64,000 bases of DNA from Pseudomonas sp. MIACH (GCF_001269925.1 NZ_LHVO01000053.1:1-64000); one strand, 5' to 3'. Numbered from the stretch's first letter, positions 16,830-26,352 are shown. Translations and numbers: made by a program. Notes: generated by a model from the letters alone, not told the origin.

Positions 16830-17510
16830 ATGAAATTGCTGATCGTCGAAGACCAACCGAAAACCGGCCACTACCTGCGCCAAGGCCTGGCCGAGGCTGG
16901 CTTCACCACCGAACTGGTGGCCGACGGCACCAGCGGCCAGCACCTGGCGCTGACCGGTGACTATGACCTGCTGATCCTCGATGTAATGCTGCCCGGCCGC
17001 GACGGTTGGCAGATCCTGCAAGCCGTGCGCAGTGCCGGCCTGGACATGCCGGTGCTATTCCTGACTGCCCGGGACGCTGTGGAAGACCGTGTGCACGGCC
17101 TGGAACTCGGTGCCGACGATTACCTGGTCAAGCCCTTCGCCTTCTCCGAATTGCTGGCGCGGGTGCGCAGCCTGTTGCGCCGTGGCAGCAGCACGCCGCA
17201 GGAAACCGCCTTGCAACTGGCCGACCTGCGCCTGGACCTGATTCGCCGTCGCGTCGAACGGGACGGCCAGCGTATCGACCTCACTGCCAAGGAGTTCTCA
17301 CTGCTGGAACTGCTGCTGCGGCGCCAGGGTGAAGTGCTGCCCAAGTCGCTGATCGCCTCTCAGGTGTGGGACATGAATTTCGACAGCGACACCAACATCA
17401 TCGAAGTCGCGATCCGCCGCCTGCGCCTCAAAGTCGATGACACCTTCCCCACCAAGCTGATCCACACCGTGCGCGGCATGGGCTATGTGCTGGAGGAGCG
17501 GTGCAATTGA
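16830..17510 (+). CDS. copR: Copper-responsive response regulator CopR
   Basis: 226 residues, OmpR/PhoB type: receiver with Asp51 in LILDVMLPG and Lys in DDYLVKPFAFSELLAR, then a winged helix with the recognition region DTNIIEVAIRRLRLKVD and the C-terminal HTVRGMGYVLE. It activates copper-tolerance genes. The heavy-metal subgroup is supported by the partner kinase and the divergent cupredoxin. Start ATG 16830 gives MKLLIVEDQPKTG; the stop overlaps the copS start. Confidence 0.88.
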   Translation: MKLLIVEDQPKTGHYLRQGLAEAGFTTELVADGTSGQHLALTGDYDLLILDVMLPGRDGWQILQAVRSAGLDMPVLFLTARDAVEDRVHGLELGADDYLVKPFAFSELLARVRSLLRRGSSTPQETALQLADLRLDLIRRRVERDGQRIDLTAKEFSLLELLLRRQGEVLPKSLIASQVWDMNFDSDTNIIEVAIRRLRLKVDDTFPTKLIHTVRGMGYVLEERCN

Positions 17511-18847
17511 TCAAGCGCTTGTCCCTCACCAGCCGCCTGGCGCTGTTGTTTGCTGCCTGTACGGCGGTGGTCTCGCTGATTGCGGGTGTGCTGTTCAACC
17601 AGGCCAGTGAGGCGCACTTTATCGAGTTGGACCAGCAGCAACTCGACAGCAAGCTCGTGGCATTGCGCAGCACTTTGCAGGGCGTCGACTCGCTTCAAGC
17701 ATTCAACCAACGCGAGGCGCAATTGCGCGCCGAACTCAATCGACAGCCCGACCTTGCCTTGCGCATCACCGCCGCCGGCCAGCGCTGGCTGGACGATGCG
17801 CCGAGCGTCACCCTGCCTACCGCACCCGGCCTGCATAGCCTGCAAAACGCCGACACCGACTACCGCGTCTACAACGCACCGCTGAACGCCGGCCAAGTCG
17901 ACTCACCGCAATTGAGCCTGATGCTCGACATCACCCACCATCAACACTTCCTGCAACGCATGCAGCATTTGATCTGGCTCACCGTTGGCCTCTCGGCCCT
18001 GGCCACTGCGCTGCTCGGTGCCTGGGCCGCGCGCAGCGGGTTGCGGCCGTTACGGCGCATGGGTGAAGTGGCCGCCAGCGTGTCGGCCCATTCCCTCACC
18101 CAACGCCTGCCCCAACAACACATGCCGGTGGAACTGGCTGAACTGGCCCAGGCCTTCAACGCCATGCTGGGACGGCTGGACGACGCGTTCCAGCGCCTGT
18201 CGGCGTTCTCTGCCGATATCGCCCATGAACTGCGCACGCCGCTGTCGAACCTGCTGACCCAGACCCAGGTCATCCTCACCCAGCCGCGCCCACTGGAGGA
18301 TTACCGCGAGGCGCTGCACAGCAATCTGGAAGAGCTGCAATGGATGGCGCAATTGGTGAATGACATGTTGTACCTGGCCAAGGCGGATCACGGTTTGCTG
18401 GTGCCCAAACGTGAGGCCCTGAACCTGGCGATTGAAGTAGATGCCCTTTTGGAGTTTTTCGCTTTGCTGGCAGAAGACGCCCACGTCAGCCTGGTGCGTG
18501 AAGGCACTGCCCATACCCTGGGTGATCGCGGCATGTTGCGCCGGGCGCTTTCGAACTTGCTCGATAACGCACTGCGGTTTACGCCAGCAGGCGGTGAAGT
18601 GCGTGTGAGTTTGGTGGAGGGCGTAACGCTGACGGTCGAGAACAGCGGCGAAGGCATTCCACCAGAGTTGCTACCGAGATTGTTTGACCGATTCTATCGG
18701 GCCGATCCGGCGCGCCATGAAGGCAGCAGCGAGCATGCCGGACTGGGACTGGCGATTACCCAGTCGATTGTAAGAGCGCATGGGGGGAAGATTTTTTGTG
18801 AATCAGAGGCGGGATGCACAAGGTTTATAATTAAGCTGCACGGGTAA
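17501..18847 (+). CDS. copS: Copper sensor histidine kinase CopS
   Basis: 448 residues if the GTG at 17501 is used; a TTG at 17507 (MIKRLSL) lies at better distance from the GGAGGAG at 17492-17498 and may be the true start. Two membrane helices (about 13-35 and 155-180) flank a periplasmic sensor. HAMP follows, then the H-box FSADIAHELRTPLSNL with His242, N-box LSNLLDNALRFTP, and G-boxes ENSGEGIP and HAGLGLAI. Overlap with copR implies translational coupling. It is the heavy-metal sensor (CusS/CopS) type. Confidence 0.87.
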   Translation: MQLIKRLSLTSRLALLFAACTAVVSLIAGVLFNQASEAHFIELDQQQLDSKLVALRSTLQGVDSLQAFNQREAQLRAELNRQPDLALRITAAGQRWLDDAPSVTLPTAPGLHSLQNADTDYRVYNAPLNAGQVDSPQLSLMLDITHHQHFLQRMQHLIWLTVGLSALATALLGAWAARSGLRPLRRMGEVAASVSAHSLTQRLPQQHMPVELAELAQAFNAMLGRLDDAFQRLSAFSADIAHELRTPLSNLLTQTQVILTQPRPLEDYREALHSNLEELQWMAQLVNDMLYLAKADHGLLVPKREALNLAIEVDALLEFFALLAEDAHVSLVREGTAHTLGDRGMLRRALSNLLDNALRFTPAGGEVRVSLVEGVTLTVENSGEGIPPELLPRLFDRFYRADPARHEGSSEHAGLGLAITQSIVRAHGGKIFCESEAGCTRFIIKLHG

Positions 18848-18927
18848 GGCCAAACGCCAACATCTTCTAAGGAATCTGAATCCGGACGTAAGATAAAGAG
18901 TCACTTACAAGAATCGGCGCAATCTAA

Positions 18928-19665
18928 TCAACCGAAAGATTGCACCAAATAAGTCCTTAGCAACCCCTTTGACTCGTATCTCATTAACCTCAAGTATTCC
19001 AACAGCCAAAGCCCAAATACAGATTCCTTTGGAAATACAAACTCACCCGCATTAGGATCCATGAAGACAAGCTGCGTTTGACTACGCAGAAAGCCCATCG
19101 CATGAGCAGTACCGAGGCCGTCGTGGATGGAGAAATATCTATATCGGCCCTCCCCCCGTAACAGCGAGTTGACTAAAGCAGTCGCACACACTTGATCATT
19201 AATCCCTGCGCATAGTTCTAAAGTGCGCAACACCAAGCCTGCCGAGGACATTCCCGCCTGAACCTGGGGTTTCGTATCTGCAAAAGTGCCTTTTAGAAGC
19301 ACCATCTCTTGACGCGCCATGAGAAAACGTACGCGACTCTTCCCCGAGTCGCTATTGAGCGACCCCCAGAAATCAATACTCTTACGCTTACATCGCAACC
19401 AGTCGATCGTCATGCCAAAACACCAACCCCCTCTTGTCAAATCATAGCTGCGCAACGCAGGGTCATTGCTTTGTTTATAATATTTAACGATTTCTACATC
19501 ATACTTTTTACATAAGTTTAGTAACCGCTCTTTCATATTCACATTCCCCGTAACCACTCGTAACTTCCCGGCTTTGCGCGCCATACTTACAGGCTTATTC
19601 CAGCGCTCTAAACCGACAGTCATTATTCTTACGAAGAATGGTCCTGAAAACCAGTCGTCAATCAT
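18928..19665 (-). CDS. YopT-like cysteine protease (C58 family), candidate effector
   Basis: Up to 245 residues. The C58 triad is visible: Cys82 in GGWCFGMTIDWL, His188 in TAHAMGFL and Asp203 in VFMDPNAGEF; the His-Asp gap of 15 matches AvrPphB/YopT proteases, which are injected effectors cutting Rho GTPases or kinases. There is no signal peptide, fitting a type III or VI cargo, but no secretion genes are nearby. The gene is clearly AT-richer than copRS and lolE. The start is uncertain: no ATG (19665, 19623, 19584, 19536) has a good ribosome site. No immunity-like gene is adjacent. The family call is fairly firm; effector role is inference. Confidence 0.72.
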   Translation of the reverse strand: MIDDWFSGPFFVRIMTVGLERWNKPVSMARKAGKLRVVTGNVNMKERLLNLCKKYDVEIVKYYKQSNDPALRSYDLTRGGWCFGMTIDWLRCKRKSIDFWGSLNSDSGKSRVRFLMARQEMVLLKGTFADTKPQVQAGMSSAGLVLRTLELCAGINDQVCATALVNSLLRGEGRYRYFSIHDGLGTAHAMGFLRSQTQLVFMDPNAGEFVFPKESVFGLWLLEYLRLMRYESKGLLRTYLVQSFG

Positions 19666-19990
19666 GGTTAATTAACTAATAAGGAAAAGCCTACCCCCAC
19701 CGAAAATACCGGGAGTGACTGGGTTGCTGACACTGGTGAAGTGACTGCGCACGACGCTGATCATTTACAGCTGTGCCCGCTGAAGAAAATCTATCGGCCA
19801 CCCCTTGGCCAATTGGGCGCATACAATACCGGACGAGGCAACCATAGAGTTGCGTGCAGAGGGAGGTGTTGATACGGCCAAGCTGTCTTAGTGCAAAAAC
19901 CTGCTAAGGACTTGGCCGTAAACAAAGTCTCTACAGGTACAGTGCACTCCCCTGTAAAAACTGATTGACCGACAACGACCGTGTCAAATC
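19666..19990. other. Gene-free stretch between the protease gene and lolE
   Basis: About 325 bases of mixed composition. No gene is supported. Parts (around 19770-19870) look coding-like in short frames, such as LKKIYRPPLGQLGAYN, and may be remnants of an inserted gene, but I cannot assign them. It probably also holds the promoter of the C58 protease gene. Confidence 0.4.
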
Positions 19991-21235
19991 TTACGAATAT
20001 CTCAAGGCATGCGCCGGCTCAATCTTCGCCGCCCGATACGCCGGGTAAATCGTCGCCAGGAAGCTCAACACAAACCCGGCCGTACAAATCAGCACCACAT
20101 CGCCACTTTGCAGTTCCGACGGCAGGTTGCTGACGAAGTACACGTCCGAACTGAAAATATGCTGCCCGCTCACCCGCTCCAGCCAGCCCACCAGCTCACT
20201 CACGTTGAGCGCGGCAATCACGCCCAGCACGCCGCCGATCAGGGTGCCGACAATGCCGATCACCGTGCCCTGCACCATGAAGATCGCCATGATCTGCCGA
20301 GGGGTGGCACCAATGGTGCGCAAGATCGCGATGTCCGCGCCCTTGTCGTTCACCACCATGATCAACGTGGCGATGATATTGAACGCCGCGACGGCAACGA
20401 TCATCAGCAACAGCAAGCCGATCATGGTCTTTTCCATCTTCATCGCGCTGAACAGGCTGCCCTGGGTGTGGGTCCAGTCATCGGGCTTGTAGCCTGCACC
20501 CAGGCTGGCGGCGATGTCCGCCGAGACCTTGGGCGCTGCATACAAGTCTTTCAAAGCAAGGCGCACGCTCTGCACCTGGTTCGGCTGCCAATGCTGTATC
20601 TCGGCCGCGTCCGCCCTGTTGATCAGGGCCATGGAGCCATCCAGCTCGGCGCCGACCTTGAAGATCCCCACCACGTTCAGACGCTGCATGCGCGGGGTGA
20701 TACCACCGGGCGCGCTGCTGATTTCCGGGACGATCAGGGTCAGTTTGTCACCCACATTCAGGCGAAAACGCCGGGCGGTGATTTCGCCGACCACCACACC
20801 GAACTCGCCGGGTTTCAGGTCTTCCAGTTTGCCCTGCACGATATGCTGGGCCACGATCGACACCTTGCCTTCCTGGGCCGGGTCAACGCCGCTGATCTCA
20901 ATCGGCTGCATCGCGCCCTTGTAGGAGAACATTCCGTCCATCTGAGTGAACGGTACGGCGGCAGTCACTTGCGGATTTTTCATCGCCGCAGCGGCCACCG
21001 GCTGCCAATCATCGATCGGGTTCACCCCGACGATAGTGGCGTGGGGCACCATGCCGAGGATGCGCGAGCTCATTTCGCGCTGGAAGCCGTTCATCACCGA
21101 CAGCACCACGATCATCGCCAACACGCCCAGGGCGAGGCCGATCATCGACGTCATCGAGATAAACGAAACAAAACGGTTGCGGCGCTTGGCGCGGGTATAG
21201 CGCGTGCCGATGAAAATCGATAACGGTCTGAACAT
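19991..21235 (-). CDS. lolE: Lipoprotein-releasing ABC transporter permease LolE
   Basis: 414 residues. Inner-membrane subunit of LolCDE, which extracts lipoproteins from the inner membrane and hands them to LolA. Four-helix topology: helix ~25-50, a large periplasmic domain, then three C-terminal helices (about 265-400). MFRPLSIFIGTRYTRAKRRN at the start and the GATPRQIMAIFMVQGTVIG coupling block are typical. Highly similar to the other permease at 21985-23235, reflecting an old duplication. The LolC/LolE labels are by operon position. Confidence 0.88.
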   Translation of the reverse strand: MFRPLSIFIGTRYTRAKRRNRFVSFISMTSMIGLALGVLAMIVVLSVMNGFQREMSSRILGMVPHATIVGVNPIDDWQPVAAAAMKNPQVTAAVPFTQMDGMFSYKGAMQPIEISGVDPAQEGKVSIVAQHIVQGKLEDLKPGEFGVVVGEITARRFRLNVGDKLTLIVPEISSAPGGITPRMQRLNVVGIFKVGAELDGSMALINRADAAEIQHWQPNQVQSVRLALKDLYAAPKVSADIAASLGAGYKPDDWTHTQGSLFSAMKMEKTMIGLLLLMIVAVAAFNIIATLIMVVNDKGADIAILRTIGATPRQIMAIFMVQGTVIGIVGTLIGGVLGVIAALNVSELVGWLERVSGQHIFSSDVYFVSNLPSELQSGDVVLICTAGFVLSFLATIYPAYRAAKIEPAHALRYS

Positions 21236-21293
21236 TCGCGGGCACCGTTGGAAAAATAGAAAACCCGGCGTCAGGCACCGGGCTTGAAACAGG

Positions 21294-21977
21294 TCAGATG
21301 GCGACCAGATGACCTTCCTGCAGGTGCAGCACGCGGTCCATCTGGCGGGCCATGCTCATGTCATGGGTCACCACCAGGAACGCAGTGCGCATCTGGGTGC
21401 TCAGCTCCAACATCAAGTCCTTGATGCCCTGGGCGGTGTGGGAGTCGAGGTTGCCGGTCGGCTCGTCGAGCATCACCAGGCCTGGGTTGTTGACCAGGGC
21501 ACGGGCGATTGCCACACGCTGGCGCTCACCACCGGACAGTTCGGCCGGCTTGTGCTCCAGGCGGTGACCGAGGCCGACGCGCTCCAGCAAGGCCTTGGCA
21601 CGCTGGCGCGCCTCGGGGATCGCGGTCTTGCCGATCAACAGCGGCATGCACACGTTTTCCAGGGCGGTGAATTCCGGCAACAGGTGGTGGAACTGGTACA
21701 CAAAGCCCAACGAGCGATTGCGCAACTGGCCACGGGCCTTTTCATTCAAGGCCGACAGCTCTTCGCCGGCCAGCCATACGCTGCCCTGGGACGGCGTGTC
21801 GAGGCCGCCCAACAGGTTGAGCAAGGTACTTTTGCCCGAACCGGAACTGCCGACGATCGCCACGCGCTCGCCGGGATGCAGTTCCAGTTGCAGGTTGGAC
21901 AGCACCACAACCGACTCCGGGCCTTCCTCGTAGGATTTGCCCAGGTTGCGGCAGCTCAGGATTGCTTTTTCACTCAT
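21294..21977 (-). CDS. lolD: Lipoprotein-releasing ABC transporter ATPase LolD
   Basis: 227 residues from ATG 21977 (the frame is open further and an ATG at 21992 overlaps lolC, but the shorter start gives the family length). Walker A GSSGSGKST, signature LSGGERQRVAIARAL, Walker B LVMLDEPTGNLD and the H-loop VTHDMSMA. It energises LolC/LolE. It starts 7 bases after the lolC stop and is followed by lolE after 58 bases, so one operon. Confidence 0.93.
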   Translation of the reverse strand: MSEKAILSCRNLGKSYEEGPESVVVLSNLQLELHPGERVAIVGSSGSGKSTLLNLLGGLDTPSQGSVWLAGEELSALNEKARGQLRNRSLGFVYQFHHLLPEFTALENVCMPLLIGKTAIPEARQRAKALLERVGLGHRLEHKPAELSGGERQRVAIARALVNNPGLVMLDEPTGNLDSHTAQGIKDLMLELSTQMRTAFLVVTHDMSMARQMDRVLHLQEGHLVAI

Positions 21978-21984
21978 GCCCGAT

Positions 21985-23235
21985 TCACTCATAACGTAAG
22001 GCCTGTGCTGGCTGGGTACGTGCCGCGCGCCAGGCTGGATACAGGGTGGCAAGGAAACTCAGGACCAACGCGGCGCCGCCGACCATCAACACATCCTGGG
22101 CCTGGACCTGGGATGGCAAGTAATCGATGAAGTAGACGTCGGCGTTGAGGAACTTGTGGCCGATCACCTTTTCAAGCAAGGCGATGGCGGCGCTGACGTT
22201 CAGCGCGGCCAAGATGCCTACCGCCGTGCCGATCAAGGTGCCGACCACGCCGATCACGGTGCCCTGCACCATGAAGATCGCCATGATCTGCCCCGGCGTG
22301 GCGCCCAGGGTACGCAGGATGGCGATGTCGCCTTTCTTGTCATTCACCACCATCACCAGCGTGGAGATGATGTTGAAGGCCGCGACCGCGACGATCAGCA
22401 GCAACAGCAGGCCGATCATGGCTTTTTCCATGCGGATGGCCTGGTACAGGTTGCCGTGCGTGCGGGTCCAGTCGCGGGCGTAATACTGGCTTTCACCCAG
22501 GTGCTGGGCGATGTCCCAGGCGCCGCGCGGGGCGTCGAACAGGTCGTTGAACTTGAGGCGCAGGCCCTGCACCTGGTCCGGCTGCCAGCGGTGCAGGCGG
22601 GCCAGGTCGGTGAGGTTGGTCAGGCCGAGGTAGCCGTCGATCTCGCCGGCACCGACGTGGAAGGTACCGACCACGGTAAAGCGCTTCATACGCGGAAACA
22701 TGCCGGCCGGGGTCACGGTGACTTCCGGGGCGACGAAGGTCAGCTTGTCGCCGATGCCCACGCCGAGCTTGGCCGCCGCCTTGTCACCGATGACGATGCC
22801 AAAGCTGCCGGGCGCCAGATCGTCGAGTTTGCCCTGCAACATGAACTTGTCGATGATCGAGACGTTGCGTTCCTGGGCCGGGTCGATGGCATTGAGCAGG
22901 ATCTTCTGCACCTTGCCGTCATTGGTCAGCAGCCCCTGCATCTGGGTAAACGGCGCGACGGCCACGACCTTGGGGTTCTGCTTGACCTTGGCGGCCAGGC
23001 TTTGCCAGTCGCTGATGGGCGCATCACCCTCGATGGTCGCGTGGGGCACCATGCCCAGCACGCGGGTCCGCATCTCATGATCGAAACCGTTCATCACCGA
23101 CAGCACCACGATCATCACGACCACGCCCAAGGCGAGCCCGATCATCGAGGTCAAGGAAATGAACGACACAAAATGATTGCGACGTTTTGCACGGGTATAA
23201 CGCGTGCCGATAAATACGAAGAGAGGTCTGAACAT
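21985..23235 (-). CDS. lolC: Lipoprotein-releasing ABC transporter permease LolC
   Basis: 416 residues, first gene of the lolCDE operon. Same topology as LolE, with N-terminal MFRPLFVFIGTRYTRAKRRN and the coupling block GATPGQIMAIFMVQGTVIG. The periplasmic domain differs most from the sister permease, as expected if LolC binds LolA and LolE binds lipoprotein. It diverges from the PilZ gene across ~95 bases that hold both promoters. Confidence 0.88.
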   Translation of the reverse strand: MFRPLFVFIGTRYTRAKRRNHFVSFISLTSMIGLALGVVVMIVVLSVMNGFDHEMRTRVLGMVPHATIEGDAPISDWQSLAAKVKQNPKVVAVAPFTQMQGLLTNDGKVQKILLNAIDPAQERNVSIIDKFMLQGKLDDLAPGSFGIVIGDKAAAKLGVGIGDKLTFVAPEVTVTPAGMFPRMKRFTVVGTFHVGAGEIDGYLGLTNLTDLARLHRWQPDQVQGLRLKFNDLFDAPRGAWDIAQHLGESQYYARDWTRTHGNLYQAIRMEKAMIGLLLLLIVAVAAFNIISTLVMVVNDKKGDIAILRTLGATPGQIMAIFMVQGTVIGVVGTLIGTAVGILAALNVSAAIALLEKVIGHKFLNADVYFIDYLPSQVQAQDVLMVGGAALVLSFLATLYPAWRAARTQPAQALRYE

Positions 23236-23329
23236 GTCGGGGCTTGTTCGGAGGAAAAGAAGACGTCCCGGTGGCGGGGTCTGGTAAGCAGCTTTACACT
23301 CAGACCATTACCGTTACCTGGGGTTCGCC

Positions 23330-23914
23330 ATGTCGACATTAGATGAAGAAGAGCGCCGCGAATACTACCGTATCGACGACATGATCGCACTCCAAATCAA
23401 AAGCCTGTCTGCCCCCGAAGCGGCGAGCAAGGAAGTGTTGCTGGATGATTCCCCACTCTTCAATCTGCTCAGCGAACTGCACCTGAGCGAGTTCGAAGCC
23501 CAACACCTGTTGCGCCAGCTCAGCGAGAAGGACCGCACCCTCGCCGCCTTCCTGCGGGTCCAGAACAAACGTGTGGACCTGCTCAGCCAGATCATGGCGC
23601 GCGGCCTGCTGGATGAGGTCGGCGCCCCGCAACCGGTGATCATTTCCGAAGGCGGCATCGATTTCCAACACCCCACCGTCCTGACTGTCGGTGCGCACCT
23701 GGCGGTCAAGCTGGTGCTGATGCCCCAGGCCCTCGGCCTGCTGTTGCGCGCGCGGGTCACCCATTGCGATCCCAAGGGCACAGGCTTCGACATCGGCACG
23801 GAATTCGAAGCCATGACCGATGCCCAACGCCAGCTGCTGGCGCGCTACATCCTGCAGAAACAGGCGCAGGAACGGCGCCTGGCGCGGGAACAGAGCGACG
23901 CCCAAGACACCTGA
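23330..23914 (+). CDS. PilZ domain-containing protein
   Basis: 194 residues. The N-terminus begins EERREYYRIDDMIALQ, resembling the arginine start of a PilZ-type sequence. Residues ~15-95 form an amphipathic helical segment with a DLLSQIM stretch, and the C-terminal half (IISEGGIDFQHPT, then THCDPKGTGFDIGTEF) carries the G-x-D-F elements of a degenerate PilZ barrel. The classical D-x-S-x-x-G motif is replaced by ISEGGIDF. c-di-GMP binding is therefore uncertain. Conserved beside lolCDE in pseudomonads. Confidence 0.72.
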   Translation: MSTLDEEERREYYRIDDMIALQIKSLSAPEAASKEVLLDDSPLFNLLSELHLSEFEAQHLLRQLSEKDRTLAAFLRVQNKRVDLLSQIMARGLLDEVGAPQPVIISEGGIDFQHPTVLTVGAHLAVKLVLMPQALGLLLRARVTHCDPKGTGFDIGTEFEAMTDAQRQLLARYILQKQAQERRLAREQSDAQDT

Positions 23915-23958
23915 ATTCGTATTTACCCCGCCAGACAACCTGGCGTAAAGGAGCAACT

Positions 23959-24681
23959 GTGACCCTGATCTACGGCCACCGCGGTGCCAAAGGCGAAGCA
24001 CCGGAAAACACCCTGACCAGCTTCCAGGAGTGCCTCAAGCACGGTGTACGCCGTTGCGAACTGGATTTGCACCTGTCCATGGACGGCGAGCTGATGGTCA
24101 TCCACGACCCGACCCTCAAGCGCACCGCCGACCGACGCGGCAAAGTCGTCGAGTATTCAGCGGCAGACCTGGTGAAGATGGACGCGCGCAAAGGCGGCCC
24201 GGGCTGGGTCAAGCCTTGCCCGATTCCGCGCCTGGAAGAACTGTTCGAACAGTGCGACTTCGATCACTGGCAACTGGAAGTCAAAAGCGCCTCGCGCACC
24301 CGCGCCGCGACCACCGTGCTGGCAATTCGTGAGATGGCCGTGCGTTTCGGCCTGATGGACAAGGTCACGGTGACCTCAAGCTCGCGGGAAGTGCTGAAAG
24401 CGGCGGTTGAACTCACCCCCGACCTGTCACGCGGGCTGGTCGCCGAATATGCCTGGCTTGACCCACTGAAGGTCGCGCAGAACTACGGCTGCGAGTTTCT
24501 GGCATTGAATTGGACGTTGTGCACCCCCGAGCGTCTGGAAAAAGCCCAGCGCCAGGGCCTGCATGTATCCGTGTGGACGGTCAACGAACCTGCGCTGATG
24601 CGCAGGCTCGCCGACTTCGGCGTAGATAGCCTGATTACAGACTTTCCCGGTTTGGCCACTGCCACCCTCGAGAATTACTGA
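23959..24681 (+). CDS. Cytoplasmic glycerophosphodiester phosphodiesterase
   Basis: 240 residues from the GTG at 23959, which has AAAGGAG at ideal spacing; a longer frame upstream overlaps the PilZ gene and is rejected. It hydrolyses glycerophosphodiesters to glycerol 3-phosphate and an alcohol. GDPD motifs: HRGAKGEAPENT (catalytic His/Arg), CELDLHLSMDG with the metal-binding Glu/Asp, and MVIHDPTLKRT with the second His. No signal peptide, so it is the UgpQ-like cytoplasmic form rather than periplasmic GlpQ. Confidence 0.9.
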   Translation: MTLIYGHRGAKGEAPENTLTSFQECLKHGVRRCELDLHLSMDGELMVIHDPTLKRTADRRGKVVEYSAADLVKMDARKGGPGWVKPCPIPRLEELFEQCDFDHWQLEVKSASRTRAATTVLAIREMAVRFGLMDKVTVTSSSREVLKAAVELTPDLSRGLVAEYAWLDPLKVAQNYGCEFLALNWTLCTPERLEKAQRQGLHVSVWTVNEPALMRRLADFGVDSLITDFPGLATATLENY

Positions 24682-24723
24682 AATCGGTCTCCCCGGCCGG
24701 CTCAGGCCACCGGCCGGAGCCGC

Positions 24724-26118
24724 TCAAAAAAGCCGGTTGAGGCCGTCGTAGGCCGCTACCCGATAGGCTTCAGCCATGGTCGGGTAGTTGAACGTGGTAT
24801 TCACAAAATACTTGAGGGTATTTTGCTCGCCCGGCTGGTTCATGATCGCCTGGCCGATGTGCACGATCTCCGAAGCCTGGTAGCCGAAGCAATGCACGCC
24901 GAGGACTTCCAGGGTTTCGCGGTGGAACAGGATCTTCAGCATGCCTTGCGGCTCACCGGCGATCTGCGCACGCGCCATGCTCTTGAAGAACGCCTTGCCG
25001 ACTTCATAAGGCACCTTGGCCTTGGTCAGTTCGTGCTCGTTCTTGCCGATCGAGCTGATCTCGGGAATCGTGTAGATCCCGGTCGGCACGTCGTTCACAT
25101 AACGCCAGCTGCCATTGTCGACGATGCTGCCAGCGGCCGAACGGCCCTGGTCATGCGCCGCACTGGCCAGGCTTGGCCAGCCGATCACGTCACCGGCACC
25201 GTAGATGTTGGTCACGCAGGTGCGATAGTTCTCGTCGACTTCGATCTGGCCACGGTTGTTGACCTTGACCCCGATGTTTTCCATGCCCAGCTTGTCGGTG
25301 TTGCCGGTACGGCCGTTGCACCACAACAAGGCGTCGGCCTTGATCTTCTTGCCGGACTTGAGGTGCAGGATCACACCGTTGTCCAGGCCTTCGACCCGCT
25401 CATACTCTTCGTTGTGACGCACGGTGATGTTGTTGTTGCTGAAGTGGTAGCTCAGCGCCTGGGAAATTTCCGAGTCGAGGAAGCTCAGCAACTGGTCGCG
25501 GTTGTCCACCAGCTCCACCAGTACACCCAGGCCGCTGAAGATCGAGGCGTATTCACAGCCGATCACACCGGCGCCGTAGATGATCAGTTTGCGCGGGGTA
25601 TGGCCCAGGCTGAGGATGGTGTCGCTATCGTAGATACGCGGGTGGTGGAAATCGATATCCGCCGGGCGATACGGGCGCGAACCGGTGGCAATGATGATGT
25701 GCTTGGCCACCAGCTTCTCGACCACGCCGTTGGCGCACACCACTTCGACGGTTTGCTCGTCGGCGAAGCTGCCGGTGCCGAAGAACAGGTCGACACGGTT
25801 ACGCGCGTAGTAACCGGTGCGCGAAGCCACCTGCTTGGAGATCACCTTCTCGGCGCTTTTCAGCACGTCCGGGAACGAGAACCAGCGCGGCTCACCAATG
25901 GCCCGGAACATCGGGTTGGTGTTGAACTGCATGATCTGGCGCACCGAGTGACGCAAAGCCTTGGACGGGATGGTACCCAGGTGGGTGCAGTTACCGCCGA
26001 CCTGGCGACGGCTATCGACCATCGCCACCTTGCGACCTGCCTTCGCGGCGTTCATCGCCGCACCTTCTCCAGCCGGGCCGGAACCCAGTACCACCACGTC
26101 GTAGTTGTAGACAGCCAT
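24724..26118 (-). CDS. sthA: Soluble pyridine nucleotide transhydrogenase
   Basis: 464 residues. A flavoprotein that balances NADPH and NADH pools. FAD site VLGSGPAGEGAAMNAAKAG at the N-terminus, NAD site IIYGAGVIGCEYASIFSGLG, and FAD block NIYGAGDVIGWPSLA. The active-site region reads GGNCTHLGTIPSKALRH: only the first cysteine of the disulfide pair of lipoamide dehydrogenases remains (the second is Thr), which is diagnostic for SthA against Lpd or glutathione reductase. Confidence 0.95.
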   Translation of the reverse strand: MAVYNYDVVVLGSGPAGEGAAMNAAKAGRKVAMVDSRRQVGGNCTHLGTIPSKALRHSVRQIMQFNTNPMFRAIGEPRWFSFPDVLKSAEKVISKQVASRTGYYARNRVDLFFGTGSFADEQTVEVVCANGVVEKLVAKHIIIATGSRPYRPADIDFHHPRIYDSDTILSLGHTPRKLIIYGAGVIGCEYASIFSGLGVLVELVDNRDQLLSFLDSEISQALSYHFSNNNITVRHNEEYERVEGLDNGVILHLKSGKKIKADALLWCNGRTGNTDKLGMENIGVKVNNRGQIEVDENYRTCVTNIYGAGDVIGWPSLASAAHDQGRSAAGSIVDNGSWRYVNDVPTGIYTIPEISSIGKNEHELTKAKVPYEVGKAFFKSMARAQIAGEPQGMLKILFHRETLEVLGVHCFGYQASEIVHIGQAIMNQPGEQNTLKYFVNTTFNYPTMAEAYRVAAYDGLNRLF

Positions 26119-26352
26119 GCGTACTCCTCAGAACAGGCCAGGCGCACGGTTGGGCGCCAGGCTAAATCATGCCGCGGCCAGCGGTCATGAAGGACAATTT
26201 GGCTCAAGTGTGTGAACCGGGGCACAGTCTATATAAGGCTCAACGCCGCGCACATTAACCCTTGGTCGCGTCGTAGGCCAGTTTTGCCTTTACTACAGGA
26301 ACAGGAAACTGGCATTACACTGCTGACACGCACCTTTGCAGGACGAGCCATT

